DNA of 64,000 nucleotides from Labrenzia sp. PHM005. Lineage in GTDB: Bacteria > Pseudomonadota > Alphaproteobacteria > Rhizobiales > Stappiaceae. Below, piece after piece: positions 20,000 through 28,257 of the stretch (position 1 is its first letter; the number at the start of each line of letters is the position of its first letter). The notes beneath the pieces are model-generated. The model worked only from the letters and a program-made list of their open reading frames with translations, had not been told where the DNA came from and did not search any database. The translations under genes and the position numbers were made by a program. The stretch spans positions 1,110,501-1,174,500 of the forward strand of contig NZ_CP041191.1 in assembly GCF_006517275.1 (NCBI RefSeq), in the 5' to 3' direction.

Positions 20000-20872
20000 A
20001 TGAGCGATCTCCCGTCCAACTACTCTCAACACCGGTCGATTCTGATCACCGGGTGTTCGTCGGGTATTGGAGCGACCTCGGCGCGACTTTTGCGCGGCCG
20101 GAATTGGCGTGTGTTTGCAACGACGCGCAAGCAGGAGGACGCCGACCGCCTGAAGTCCTTGGGATTTGACGCCTACCGGCTGGATTACGAAGATCCGGAC
20201 ACGATCCGGATGACCGCAGATGCGGTTCTCGAGGCGACGGATGGCAGGCTGGACGCGGTCTTCAACAACGGCGCATATGCCATACCAGGTGCTTTGGAAG
20301 ATTTACCGGTAGATGCCATGCGCGCCTTGTTTGAAGCGAATTTCATCGGCTGGCACGATCTCACGCGTCAGGTCATCCCGGCGATGCGTGCCCGGAAATC
20401 CGGCCGGATCGTGCAATGTTCATCCGTGCTTGGGTTTGTTGCCTTAAAATACCGGGGGGCTTACACGGCCTCGAAATTTGCATTGGAAGCCTATTCCGAC
20501 ACGCTGCGTCAGGAACTTTCTGGCTCCGGCATTCACGTTTCCCTGATTGAACCTGGTCCGATCGACACCAAATTCACTGAAAATGCGATTGCGAATTTCG
20601 ACCGTTGGATCGGTGAAGACGGAACAAGCGTCTCAGTTCACGAGAAAACCTACAAGATCCGGCGGATCCGCATGGAAGCGGGCGAGCCGGGGCCGTTCAA
20701 ATTGCCGCCCGAAGCGGTCACCAAAAAGCTCATCCATGCGCTTGAGGCCAAGCGGCCCAAAGCCCGGTATCATGTCACCGTGCCGACAAAGGTTATGGCT
20801 GTTGCCAAGCGGGTCCTGCCAACGCGGCTGCTTGACCGGCTCTGCATTTGGGCAGCGGATGGCGAAGAATAA
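20000..20872 (+). CDS. Short-chain dehydrogenase/reductase
   Basis: 290 residues. The NAD(P)-binding TGCSSGIGATSARLL motif is at about residues 18-32, NNGAY is in the middle, and the catalytic Ser (CSSVLGF) and Tyr-x-x-x-Lys (YTASK) are present. It is 42 bases after the UbiH-type gene and probably cotranscribed. The substrate is unknown. Confidence 0.9.
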   Translation: MSDLPSNYSQHRSILITGCSSGIGATSARLLRGRNWRVFATTRKQEDADRLKSLGFDAYRLDYEDPDTIRMTADAVLEATDGRLDAVFNNGAYAIPGALEDLPVDAMRALFEANFIGWHDLTRQVIPAMRARKSGRIVQCSSVLGFVALKYRGAYTASKFALEAYSDTLRQELSGSGIHVSLIEPGPIDTKFTENAIANFDRWIGEDGTSVSVHEKTYKIRRIRMEAGEPGPFKLPPEAVTKKLIHALEAKRPKARYHVTVPTKVMAVAKRVLPTRLLDRLCIWAADGEE

Positions 20873-20932
20873 CCCCCCCGGCAGACCGGCCGGGACAAAC
20901 GCTGGGCAGCCAGCGGAAATGACAAGGACACC

Positions 20933-21130
20933 ATGATGGCTGAACTCATCAACATTCTCATTCCAATCGGCATGGCCGCCGTGGCCATCGTTCTGCTCGC
21001 CGGACTTTGGAACATGTTCCGCAACGGCCCGGCCAACCGGTCTCAGATGCTGATGCGCTGGCGGGTCGGTTTGCAATTTTTGGTCATTGTCCTGGTGATG
21101 GGTGGGCTCTACTTTTTCGGCACAGGCTAA
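20933..21130 (+). CDS. Small twin transmembrane protein (HIG1-like)
   Basis: 65 residues with two membrane helices (about residues 7-27 and 42-61) separated by the polar segment NMFRNGPANRSQMLMRWRVG. The RNGP..S..LMRWRV pattern is the signature of alphaproteobacterial HIG1-domain proteins, related to cytochrome oxidase assembly factors. AGGACACC is directly before the ATG. Part of the run with the SDR and adenosyltransferase genes. Confidence 0.8.
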   Translation: MMAELINILIPIGMAAVAIVLLAGLWNMFRNGPANRSQMLMRWRVGLQFLVIVLVMGGLYFFGTG

Positions 21131-21175
21131 GACAGTAGCCAAATTGGGACACGATTTCGGACGGGGCAGGACTTC

Positions 21176-21751
21176 ATGGTCGTATTGAACAAGATCTATA
21201 CAAAAACCGGTGACGACGGCACAACGGCGCTGGGGTCGGGCGAACGGCGGCCGAAGAATGATCTCAGGATCAACGCCTATGGCACCGTCGATGAGACAAA
21301 TGCAGTTGTTGGCCTGGTGCGTCTGCATACGGAAAATACTTCGCCAGAAGTTGATGCGGTGCTGAGCCGGATTCAAAACGACCTGTTCGATCTTGGTGCA
21401 GATTTGGCGACACCGGAAACGGACCAGGATCTTGGTTACGAACCCCTCCGCATAACCGATGCTCAGGTCAGTGCCATTGAGGATGCAATTGATGTTCTCA
21501 ACGCCGACCTGACTCCGCTGCGTTCCTTCGTGCTGCCCGGCGGCAGCGCGGCCTCGGCGCATTTGCATCACGCCCGAACGGTTTCTCGGCGGGCTGAACG
21601 TTTGATGGTTGAACTGTCGGCCCGCGAGAACATCAATCCGGCTGCCGTGAAGTACATGAACCGCCTCTCCGACTATTTCTTTGTCGCTTCCCGTTATCTA
21701 AACAACAAAGGCGACGCGGATGTTTTGTGGGTGCCGGGTAAAAACCGCTAA
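21176..21751 (+). CDS. PduO-type cob(I)alamin adenosyltransferase
   Basis: Converts cob(I)alamin and ATP to adenosylcobalamin in the cytoplasm. 191 residues. The N-terminal ATP-binding motif YTKTGDDGTTALGSGERRPK, AYGTVDETNAVVG, and the C-terminal HARTVSRRAER and MNRLSDYFFVASR segments identify the family. Complete and of normal length. Confidence 0.95.
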   Translation: MVVLNKIYTKTGDDGTTALGSGERRPKNDLRINAYGTVDETNAVVGLVRLHTENTSPEVDAVLSRIQNDLFDLGADLATPETDQDLGYEPLRITDAQVSAIEDAIDVLNADLTPLRSFVLPGGSAASAHLHHARTVSRRAERLMVELSARENINPAAVKYMNRLSDYFFVASRYLNNKGDADVLWVPGKNR

Positions 21752-21778
21752 TCATGTAGACAACCTCAGGACAGTGCC

Positions 21779-22471
21779 ATGTTCCTTCCGCTTCATGATC
21801 ACAACCAGCTGGAACATGTGCCCCGGCCCTATGTCAATCTTGCGCTGATTGCTGCCAATGTTCTGGTCTATGTCTTCGTTCAGGGCGCGGGATTTTCTGA
21901 TGCAGCGAATGCGGCTGTCTATTCCTACGGGCTGATCCCGTCAGTCTTTTTTGATGTCCGGGAACTGGCGCCGCATCTCGAAGTATTGCCCGACTGGGCG
22001 GGTGTGGTCACCTATGCCTTCCTGCATGGGGATTTCATGCATCTTTTGGGGAACATGCTGTTTTTATGGGTGTTCGGCGACAACGTCGAAGATGCCATGG
22101 GACATTTCCGGTATTTGGTTTTCTATATTCTGTGTGCCGCGGCCGGCGGGTATGCCTACGCAATTCTTGATCCCAGTTCGGATGTTCCACTGATTGGTGC
22201 GTCCGGGGCTGTTTCCGGAATCGTCGCCGCTTATTTGATGCTGCATCCCAAAGTCCGCATCTGGGTGATTGCCTTCGGCCGCATCCCCCTGCGGTTGAGC
22301 GCTATGTGGTTGCTCGGCGCGTGGGTGATTTATCAATTTGTGCAGCTGTTAACGTCGTCCGGTGGTCAGGTTGCCTGGATTGCGCATATCGGCGGCATGG
22401 CGGCTGGCGCGGTCCTGATCATTTTCTTTCGCCGAAGGGGCGTGGTTCTGTTCGACCGGGATCTTCGGTAG
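21779..22471 (+). CDS. Rhomboid family intramembrane serine protease
   Basis: 230 residues with six predicted membrane helices. The catalytic Ser lies in IGASGAVSGIVAAY and the catalytic His in AHIGGMAAG. HGDFMHLLGNMLFLWVFGDNVED matches the L1 loop and helix 2 region. Twenty-seven bases after the adenosyltransferase and convergent with the Rieske gene. The substrate is unknown. Confidence 0.93.
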   Translation: MFLPLHDHNQLEHVPRPYVNLALIAANVLVYVFVQGAGFSDAANAAVYSYGLIPSVFFDVRELAPHLEVLPDWAGVVTYAFLHGDFMHLLGNMLFLWVFGDNVEDAMGHFRYLVFYILCAAAGGYAYAILDPSSDVPLIGASGAVSGIVAAYLMLHPKVRIWVIAFGRIPLRLSAMWLLGAWVIYQFVQLLTSSGGQVAWIAHIGGMAAGAVLIIFFRRRGVVLFDRDLR

Positions 22472-22481
22472 GGTCCTCACT

Positions 22482-23621
22482 CTATTCGGGCATGTGCTTG
22501 ATCATGAGGTCATGAAACCAGCTGATTGGATCTTCCGCACCAGCGCCCTTTGAGAGAGGGCCATGGACATAGGCCGGAGAGTTCAGGCCGCGTTGGACTT
22601 TTTCGCAGATCCAGACATCTTCAGTCTGGAAATCTCCTGTTTCCAAGGGCGGAACCGTCCAGAAGTCCGACGAAATTGTGTCCGTCTTTTTGTCGTAACC
22701 CGGAATATAGCGGCGCTCGTCCTTTGATTGCCACGGGCCAACCCAATGCCGGATTTTCATCCGGCAGCGCCCTGCCCGGATGGGCTCGAGGGTGGAAATC
22801 GAAATTCCATAAGGGGTTGGGACAATCAGAGTTGCTGGAAAGAGATAATAGACACCGCCGTATCCAGGTGTTTTAGCACTCTCGATCAGCCCAATTTTGC
22901 CAGCTTCATCGCGAATTTTCTTGGGCAACCGGTGTCTTATGCCGTCTTCTGTGGCGTACCAGATCATGTGCTCACCCGCGCGCACCCACTCATTTTGGTT
23001 GGGAACCGGACCACCAAGAGTGTTTTTGTGCAAATACGCTAGGTGATAACCGTCAATTGCGTTTTCAACGAAGACTTTCCAGTCGCATTTGAGATCATAT
23101 GTGAGGGGTACTGCCTCACTGATGTCTGAAGCCGTTAAGTCATGCGGCCATTCCTTGCCGCGTAGTGGATTGATCCAGCTGTCAAAATCTGCGTCTTTGT
23201 TCGGATTGACGAAAACCAGGTCCTTGAAAATCCCGATGGCCGCTGGCAGGAGCCCATGGGCGGCCCGGTCTAAGTCGGCGAAACACTCCGTTCTATCCGG
23301 CACCCCGCGCAGGGCACCGTCGAGTCCATAGGTCCAGCGATGATAAGGGCAAACCATCGTGGATCCGCAATTTCCACTTCTACTCTCAAACAGTTCAGCG
23401 CCGCGATGGCGGCAGAAATTGTGAAATGCCCTCAGCTTTTCGTCCTTGCCTTTGACGACAAAAAGACCTGCACTGCCGCTGGCGACTGCCCGGTAGTCGC
23501 CGGGTTTCTGGAAATCATGAACGGTTCCGGCAAACGCCCATGAATTCATAAACAAGGATTGGCATTCCTTGTGAAACCAATCGGCATCCGTATAGGCCTC
23601 TCTGGGCAAACGTCTGGTCAT
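22482..23621 (-). CDS. Rieske non-heme iron oxygenase, large subunit
   Basis: 379 residues. The Rieske [2Fe-2S] motif CRHRG..CPYHRWTYGLDG lies at about residues 70-95, and the mononuclear iron site VENAIDGYHLAYLHKNT follows near residues 185-200. The family oxygenates aromatic, quaternary-amine or steroid-like substrates and needs a separate reductase, which is not encoded nearby. Its start overlaps the TetR gene stop by four bases. It is divergent from a sterol-desaturase-type gene, suggesting a lipid-like substrate by association only. Confidence 0.9.
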   Translation of the reverse strand: MTRRLPREAYTDADWFHKECQSLFMNSWAFAGTVHDFQKPGDYRAVASGSAGLFVVKGKDEKLRAFHNFCRHRGAELFESRSGNCGSTMVCPYHRWTYGLDGALRGVPDRTECFADLDRAAHGLLPAAIGIFKDLVFVNPNKDADFDSWINPLRGKEWPHDLTASDISEAVPLTYDLKCDWKVFVENAIDGYHLAYLHKNTLGGPVPNQNEWVRAGEHMIWYATEDGIRHRLPKKIRDEAGKIGLIESAKTPGYGGVYYLFPATLIVPTPYGISISTLEPIRAGRCRMKIRHWVGPWQSKDERRYIPGYDKKTDTISSDFWTVPPLETGDFQTEDVWICEKVQRGLNSPAYVHGPLSKGAGAEDPISWFHDLMIKHMPE

Positions 23622-24205
23622 GATGTTTTCTCCAGCGTGTCCAACAAAAGAAGCGCTGCCTGCTTCGAGGCTGTGGCCAACTGAGACATGTCACCAATCG
23701 GGTAAAGCGATTCCACATTGAAGTAGATGCCGGTTACACCGGCAGTGACAGCCTCCAGGACAGGTGCTTCGGCATTTGGAAACTCATCCTTGAGAATGCC
23801 GTTCACCGAAGCAAGAAACTCATTCGTCCATGTCTTCATCTGGCTGGCAAGCTCCGCATCCTCTGCAGAGGCGGCGATGAGGGCGGCAAAGACTTGCACG
23901 TTTTGTGTGTTGGCGTATTGAGGATCGAACAGCCATTCGATCAGGGTATGCGACGGTTTTTCAACTGGCAGAGCGGATCGGATAGCACCCATGCTGTCCC
24001 GGCTCCGTTTTAAAACCCGGTCGATAAGCGCCTTCAGCAAATCCTCGCGGTTGCCGACATTGTGCCGGACCAAGGGACGCGCCAATCCGGCAATCTCGGC
24101 GGTTTTGGCCAGGGTTGCCCCGGCTACACCATATCTCGACACGCAAATTTCAAATGCATCCAGGATCTGATCCCGGCGCTCATCTTTGATTTCGGGTCTC
24201 GCCAT
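23618..24205 (-). CDS. TetR family transcriptional regulator
   Basis: 195 residues. The N-terminal helix-turn-helix is ILDAFEICVSRYGVAGATL followed by AGLARPLVRHNVGNREDLL. The ligand domain is helical. The ATG at 24205 has AGGA 5 bases upstream and is preferred to a longer frame from 24238. It probably represses itself, the Rieske gene and the divergent desaturase through the 11-base inverted repeat in the shared promoter region. Confidence 0.9.
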   Translation of the reverse strand: MARPEIKDERRDQILDAFEICVSRYGVAGATLAKTAEIAGLARPLVRHNVGNREDLLKALIDRVLKRSRDSMGAIRSALPVEKPSHTLIEWLFDPQYANTQNVQVFAALIAASAEDAELASQMKTWTNEFLASVNGILKDEFPNAEAPVLEAVTAGVTGIYFNVESLYPIGDMSQLATASKQAALLLLDTLEKTS

Positions 24206-24231
24206 TTTTGTCCTGCGATAAATTACCAGAC

Positions 24232-24268
24232 TTGACAATCAATCTAGTCAATCTTAGTTGATTGTCAA
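24232..24268. promoter_or_regulatory. Inverted repeat, likely TetR operator
   Basis: TTGACAATCAA (24232-24242) and TTGATTGTCAA (24258-24268) are perfect inverted 11-mers, 15 bases apart. The region also holds a direct repeat GTCAATCTT (24247-24255 and 24264-24272, period 17). It lies in the 86-base gap between the divergent starts, where an operator is expected. Confidence 0.7.
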
Positions 24269-24291
24269 TCTTGATAATTTTGGAGTGTGCT

Positions 24292-25191
24292 ATGGATTGG
24301 CTTCTGACACCAGTAAGTGCTGGCTATCTGGAGTGGCTGGAACAATTCATTGATGATTGGTTTTTCGTCTTTGCGCTGGCTTTTCTCGGCTTTGAGTTCA
24401 TCCGTTATGCCATCTACAAGAAGCTGTCCTGGACGCTGGTCGGAGATACGTTGACCAACTATGTCACGCTCGCATTCTTCATCGGGCTGACGATTCTGTT
24501 TCTGGGCGCGTTCTACATCGCGACCTTTTATTACGCTTTTCAGTTCGCCATCTTCGAGATTGAGATCAACTGGGCCACGGTCCTGATCTGCATCGTTCTG
24601 GCCGATTTGGCGTATTATTGGGAACATCGTTTCATGCACCGGGTCAATCTGGCCTGGGCGACCCACACGGTTCACCATTCCTCGCCGTTCTTTAATATTT
24701 CGGTCGCCTATCGGTTTGGCCCGATGGATTCCTTCTGGCCGGTCTTTTTCCACCTCCCGTTGGTCATCCTTGGCTTCAATCCGATCGTGGTTTTATTCGC
24801 TGAAGTGGTTGTGCAAGTGTATCAAACCGCCCTGCACACCGAGAGCATTCGAAAACTGCCCCGCCCGATCGAGTGGATTATGAACACGCCATCGCATCAC
24901 CGGGTGCATCACGGCTCGAACACCAAATATCTCGACAAAAACTACGCGGGCATCTTCATCATCTGGGATCGCATGTTTGGCACCTTCGAGGAAGAACAAG
25001 AGGAAGTCGTTTACGGGTTGACCCAGCCGATCAACAGCATCAATCCATTTGTCGCTTTCTTCCATGGCTTCTACCGCCTGACATTGGAGACGTGGCGAAT
25101 GAAAGGTCTTGGTAACAAGTTCGGTGTGCTTTTCGGACCTCCAGGCTGGCAGCCCAAGAAATCCCCTTCACAAAACAACTCCGTAGACTAG
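24292..25191 (+). CDS. Sterol desaturase / fatty acid hydroxylase family protein
   Basis: A membrane di-iron oxygenase of about 299 residues. The three His clusters of the family are visible: HRFMH in YYWEHRFMHRVNLAWA, HTVHH, and HHRVHH near residue 205. At least four hydrophobic segments precede and flank them. The ATG at 24292 has GGAG six bases upstream. It acts on a lipid substrate in the inner membrane, with identity unknown. It is followed after nine bases by the DUF2141 gene. Confidence 0.9.
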   Translation: MDWLLTPVSAGYLEWLEQFIDDWFFVFALAFLGFEFIRYAIYKKLSWTLVGDTLTNYVTLAFFIGLTILFLGAFYIATFYYAFQFAIFEIEINWATVLICIVLADLAYYWEHRFMHRVNLAWATHTVHHSSPFFNISVAYRFGPMDSFWPVFFHLPLVILGFNPIVVLFAEVVVQVYQTALHTESIRKLPRPIEWIMNTPSHHRVHHGSNTKYLDKNYAGIFIIWDRMFGTFEEEQEEVVYGLTQPINSINPFVAFFHGFYRLTLETWRMKGLGNKFGVLFGPPGWQPKKSPSQNNSVD

Positions 25192-25200
25192 GAGCCCGCT

Positions 25201-25680
25201 ATGCCAAGCAATGCGCAACGTTTTTTTGGCGTGATCACGTCAATAGCTATCACGGTCGGCGGAGCATGGGCCGCCAGCCAAATCCACTCACAACCAACAC
25301 AGGCCGAGGTTTTATCGTCAACAAATGGGCTGACTGTCACTTTTGAAGATGTTCGAAACAAGAACGGCTATGTGATTGTCATGGTGTTTGATGATGCGGA
25401 AGCCTATGCCAATTATGATGTATCGAAAGTAGCGGGTTACAGGGAAGAACCGGCCAAAAGCGGGAGAGTTGTCGTTCGTTTTCCAGAATTAGACGCCGGA
25501 CCTTACGCAGTCACAGCGTTTCACGATGAAAATGCGAACCAAGATCTGGATATGAACGGTCAAATGCCCAAAGAGGGTTATGCGACCAGCGGCGCCTCAG
25601 ACGCCTATGACACTCCGCCCTTCAATAGAGCTGCCAATGTCCAGGGCACGGTCTCAATTCAGATGCATTATTTGGACTGA
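25201..25680 (+). CDS. DUF2141 family exported protein
   Basis: 159 residues with an N-terminal hydrophobic signal segment and a beta-rich DUF2141 domain: LTVTFEDVRNKNGYVIVMVFDD, then AVTAFHDENANQDLDMNGQMPKEGYATS. The acidic DENxNxxLD pattern looks like a calcium-binding loop. The function of the family is not established. Very likely cotranscribed with the desaturase. Confidence 0.8.
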   Translation: MPSNAQRFFGVITSIAITVGGAWAASQIHSQPTQAEVLSSTNGLTVTFEDVRNKNGYVIVMVFDDAEAYANYDVSKVAGYREEPAKSGRVVVRFPELDAGPYAVTAFHDENANQDLDMNGQMPKEGYATSGASDAYDTPPFNRAANVQGTVSIQMHYLD

Positions 25681-25702
25681 GAATAGGTCCGCATTCAGGT
25701 GT

Positions 25703-26080
25703 TCAGGCCGTTTGCCAGGTTCCGCCTTTGCTGCGGCAAGCCGAGCCTTTGTTGGTCTGGCTCTGGCCGGAGGCAAGCCGGATCCGTTCCCGGTACTCGC
25801 GGCAATAAACTCCGGCAGAGGTCTTCCAGGTTTTGACGGGAGTGATCGATCCGCTTGCTCCAGTCGCCGCATTTTTCCAGGTTACGCTTTTTCCGGACAT
25901 GGACTTTTCAAGGGCATTTTGAAATGCGCCGCGCGCAAGCCTCTGGTCTTGATTGGTCAAAACTGTATTCGATTGTGCATCCGGTTTGACAGATGCCGTT
26001 GGAGAGCAAGCGGCAAGGATTGCGGAAAACGCCAAAACAGGCAGCCTGTTGGCTGCCTTTCCAAGTTTCCGACTGATCAC
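25703..26080 (-). CDS. Lipoprotein with 17-kDa surface antigen-type domain
   Basis: 125 residues. The lipobox AILAAC places the lipidated Cys at position 25. The C-terminal part, about residues 60-125, fits the RT0821/Lpp0805-type surface antigen domain (ITPVKTWKTSAGVYCREY; SACRSKGGTWQT). The GTG start at 26080 has GGAGGGGAG just upstream, right after the stop of the Gly-rich gene, so the two are coupled. Its domain closely resembles the C-terminal domain of the anti-sigma factor at 27565-28257. Confidence 0.8.
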   Translation of the reverse strand: MISRKLGKAANRLPVLAFSAILAACSPTASVKPDAQSNTVLTNQDQRLARGAFQNALEKSMSGKSVTWKNAATGASGSITPVKTWKTSAGVYCREYRERIRLASGQSQTNKGSACRSKGGTWQTA

Positions 26081-26098
26081 GCTTTGTCTCCCCTCCAG

Positions 26099-26851
26099 TT
26101 ATTGCCAGCCGCGATCAATGGCTTCCCTTTCCTCAGAAGCAGACAACGGCTCGCTCCCTGGCTCGCTGTCTCCCCGGAACTGGGATCTTTGTGGTGCCAG
26201 AGACACACCGGTATTTGGAGATCCCGGCGATTGTGCGGCACTTGAGGGATTATTCTCAGGACTGGCCGTTTGCCCGCTCCTGTCGCTCGACGTCCCTTCA
26301 GGTTCGTTGCCTTCCCGGTCCGACAAGCTTTCTTGGGCGCCACCATCTGGACCGCCGCCAGCACCGCCACGACCTCCGCCGCCTCGGCCTTCGCTATCGG
26401 AACCACCACGATCTCCGCCGCCTCGACCTTCGCCATCGGAACCGCCACGATCTCCGCCGCCTCGACCTTCGCTATCGGAACCGCCACGACCTCCGCCACC
26501 TCGGCCTTCGCCATCGGAACCGCCACGACCTCCGCCGCCTCGACCTTCGCTATCGGAACCGCCGCGGTCGCCACCGCCCCGGCCTTCACCATTGGAACCG
26601 CCGCGGTCTCCGCCTCCTCGGCCTTCGCCACCGCCACCACGGTCTCCGCCGCCCCGGCCGCCACCATTGCCGCCGCCGTCTCCGCCCCCCCGGCCATCAG
26701 ATTCAGCGGCTGCGGCGATGGTTGTTTTCTGGTCGATCAAGGGGCTGAAGTAGACACAGGAAAACACCAGCACCGCAGCCACCACACCGGGCAGACGACG
26801 CACCATCGCAGAGAGGCGGTCATACGATGGCGTCTGGCGGGTGTGTTTCAT
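26099..26851 (-). CDS. Gly/Arg/Asp-rich repeat protein with N-terminal membrane segment
   Basis: About 250 residues. One hydrophobic segment near the N-terminus (LPGVVAAVLVFSCVYF) could be a signal or anchor. It is followed by a 13-residue repeat of the form GRGGG[DG]RGGSD[SG]E in about six good copies plus degenerate flanks, then a Ser/Pro/Gly-rich stretch and a C-terminal LSASEEREAIDRGWQ. The ATG at 26851 lacks a good ribosome-binding site, so the start is uncertain. It is followed closely by the lipoprotein and is divergent from the ECF sigma gene. The role is unknown; envelope location is inferred. Confidence 0.65.
   Translation of the reverse strand: MKHTRQTPSYDRLSAMVRRLPGVVAAVLVFSCVYFSPLIDQKTTIAAAAESDGRGGGDGGGNGGGRGGGDRGGGGEGRGGGDRGGSNGEGRGGGDRGGSDSEGRGGGGRGGSDGEGRGGGGRGGSDSEGRGGGDRGGSDGEGRGGGDRGGSDSEGRGGGGRGGAGGGPDGGAQESLSDREGNEPEGTSSDRSGQTASPENNPSSAAQSPGSPNTGVSLAPQRSQFRGDSEPGSEPLSASEEREAIDRGWQ
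26390..26623 (-). repeat. 39-base minisatellite inside the Gly-rich gene
   Basis: Six in-frame copies of a 39-base unit encode the 13-residue Gly-rich repeat, with degenerate copies on both sides. Variation between units is at the Asp/Gly and Ser/Gly positions. Because the unit length is a multiple of three, copy-number change keeps the frame. Several frames on the other strand stay open across it as a by-product. Confidence 0.85.
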
Positions 26852-27025
26852 ATAGGTTTGATTTTTCAAGGCTTGCGTTCGCTCGCTTTAACGTGCCGGG
26901 TAGGCTTTCCTTTATAGAACCCTTAGATGACCCTGTTCCTTCCCTCAATGTAGTCAAATTTTTGCCGGGATCAAAAGCGTTACTCGGGTGTTGTAGTCTT
27001 CAAGAGAGGCCTGGCGGAGAACTTC

Positions 27026-27568
27026 TTGTCTGAAGAAACACTGAAAGCGGAGATGATCCGCCTGATACCGAAGCTCAGAAGTTTCGCCTTACGGCTGTGC
27101 CGGAACCCGGATCAGGCGGACGATTTGGTGCAAACAGCTTGTGAACGGGCGATCCGGTCGCTGGATCAGTTTGATCCGGCAACCCGCCTGGACAGCTGGA
27201 TGTTCCGGATCTTGCAAAATCTCTATTTCAATACGCAGCGCGATACCGCCAACCGCGCCCGGCTGTTTGAGAAAGCAATGTTTGACTACGACGATACATT
27301 CGACGGTCAGCGGGCGGCCGTTTCCAGTTTGGAGCTGCAGCAAGTCCGGCGCTTTATCGAGCAGTTGGACGACGATAACCGCACGGTTTTGATGATGATC
27401 GCGGTGGACGGACGCACCTATAAGGATGTCGCGGAGGAGCTGCAGGTTCCTATCGGAACCGTGACCAGCCGTCTGGCGCGGGCCCGGCTGAAATTGCGGG
27501 ACTGGCTAAACACCGGCAAGGCATCGGAAACAACATCTCAATCGGCATCTTCCGGGAGGGTGTCATGA
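27026..27568 (+). CDS. ECF-type RNA polymerase sigma factor
   Basis: 180 residues with sigma-70 region 2 (CRNPDQADDLVQTACERAI; RLDSWMFRILQNLYFNTQRD) and region 4 (YKDVAEELQVPIGTVTSRLARARLKLRDWL). It starts with TTG at 27026, supported by GGAG upstream. Its 3' end overlaps the next gene by four bases, as usual for sigma/anti-sigma pairs. It faces the Gly-rich/lipoprotein operon divergently, which is a likely target. Confidence 0.93.
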   Translation: MSEETLKAEMIRLIPKLRSFALRLCRNPDQADDLVQTACERAIRSLDQFDPATRLDSWMFRILQNLYFNTQRDTANRARLFEKAMFDYDDTFDGQRAAVSSLELQQVRRFIEQLDDDNRTVLMMIAVDGRTYKDVAEELQVPIGTVTSRLARARLKLRDWLNTGKASETTSQSASSGRVS

Positions 27569-28257
27569 CATTTGACGAAAAAAAAGTTCAGGTCGATCTG
27601 GCCCAAGAAATCGGGCTCCTCTTGGATGGTGAAACGTCTCCTGAAGAACGTGAAGCCTTGTTAAAGCGCCTTGAAGGGTCGGCTGAAAGCGCCGACCTTT
27701 TGGATCAGATGGCCGCTGATCAGCGACTGCTTCAAGAAGCCCTGCCAGCCCACATTCCCGAATCGTCTCTCAAGAAGCTGGAAAACGTGATTGACCGGGA
27801 GTTCGAACGCCGACTGCCGCAAACAAAACCGGAAACCAACTGGACACGAGCGATCGTTTATCTTGCAGCGTCCCTTGTTTTGGTGGCCGGCACCTTTGCG
27901 TCCACGAATTTCTGGATGCAATCGCGTATGGATCAGGCCGTCGCATCCTTGGCTGCCCATATGGAGACGGAGCGACTGCTTCTGGCGCAAACGGTACAAG
28001 AAGCATTGGAAACCAAAGTCAGCGGCGAACCGGTCTATATCGGCCAGGATGGAAACTGGTCAGAAATTCTGACACCGATTCAGACCTACAAGAGCAAAAG
28101 TGGTCACTGGTGCCGGCAATATCTGCGTCAAACCCGCTTCGGAAAACTGGATATGACCATTCGCGGAACAGCATGCCGGGATGAAAATGGTGTTTGGACC
28201 ACTGTGTTCGCCGAACCGGTTTCCGACAATTTTTCTCCGGAGACTCCCGGGATCTAG
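27565..28257 (+). CDS. Transmembrane anti-sigma factor with surface antigen-type C-terminal domain
   Basis: 230 residues. The cytoplasmic N-terminal part, residues 1-90, is helical and fits an anti-sigma domain (EIGLLLDGETSPEEREALLKRL). One membrane helix lies at about residues 95-113, and a helical linker at 120-150. The predicted periplasmic domain at 153-215 has ILTPIQTYKSKSGHWCRQY and GTACRDENGVW, the same pattern as the lipoprotein at 25703-26080. The overlap with the sigma gene and the topology make an anti-sigma role likely. The sensory role of the C-terminal domain is inference. Confidence 0.82.
   Translation: MTFDEKKVQVDLAQEIGLLLDGETSPEEREALLKRLEGSAESADLLDQMAADQRLLQEALPAHIPESSLKKLENVIDREFERRLPQTKPETNWTRAIVYLAASLVLVAGTFASTNFWMQSRMDQAVASLAAHMETERLLLAQTVQEALETKVSGEPVYIGQDGNWSEILTPIQTYKSKSGHWCRQYLRQTRFGKLDMTIRGTACRDENGVWTTVFAEPVSDNFSPETPGI

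Noticed and set aside
20633..21571. 312-residue minus-strand frame opposite the SDR, HIG1-like and adenosyltransferase genes
   Set aside because: It spans three well-supported genes on the other strand and has no motif of its own.
25953..26917. Pro/Ser/Arg- and Ala/Thr-rich frames on the plus strand across the repeat region
   Set aside because: They are by-products of the 39-base repeat staying open in several frames. The minus-strand frame has a signal segment and couples to the lipoprotein, so it is the likelier gene.
26918..26939. GGAAC...GTT on the minus strand as a general-stress (EcfG-type) promoter for the Gly-rich gene
   Set aside because: The spacing is 14 bases, whereas the known promoter needs about 16-17, so it was not listed as a promoter.
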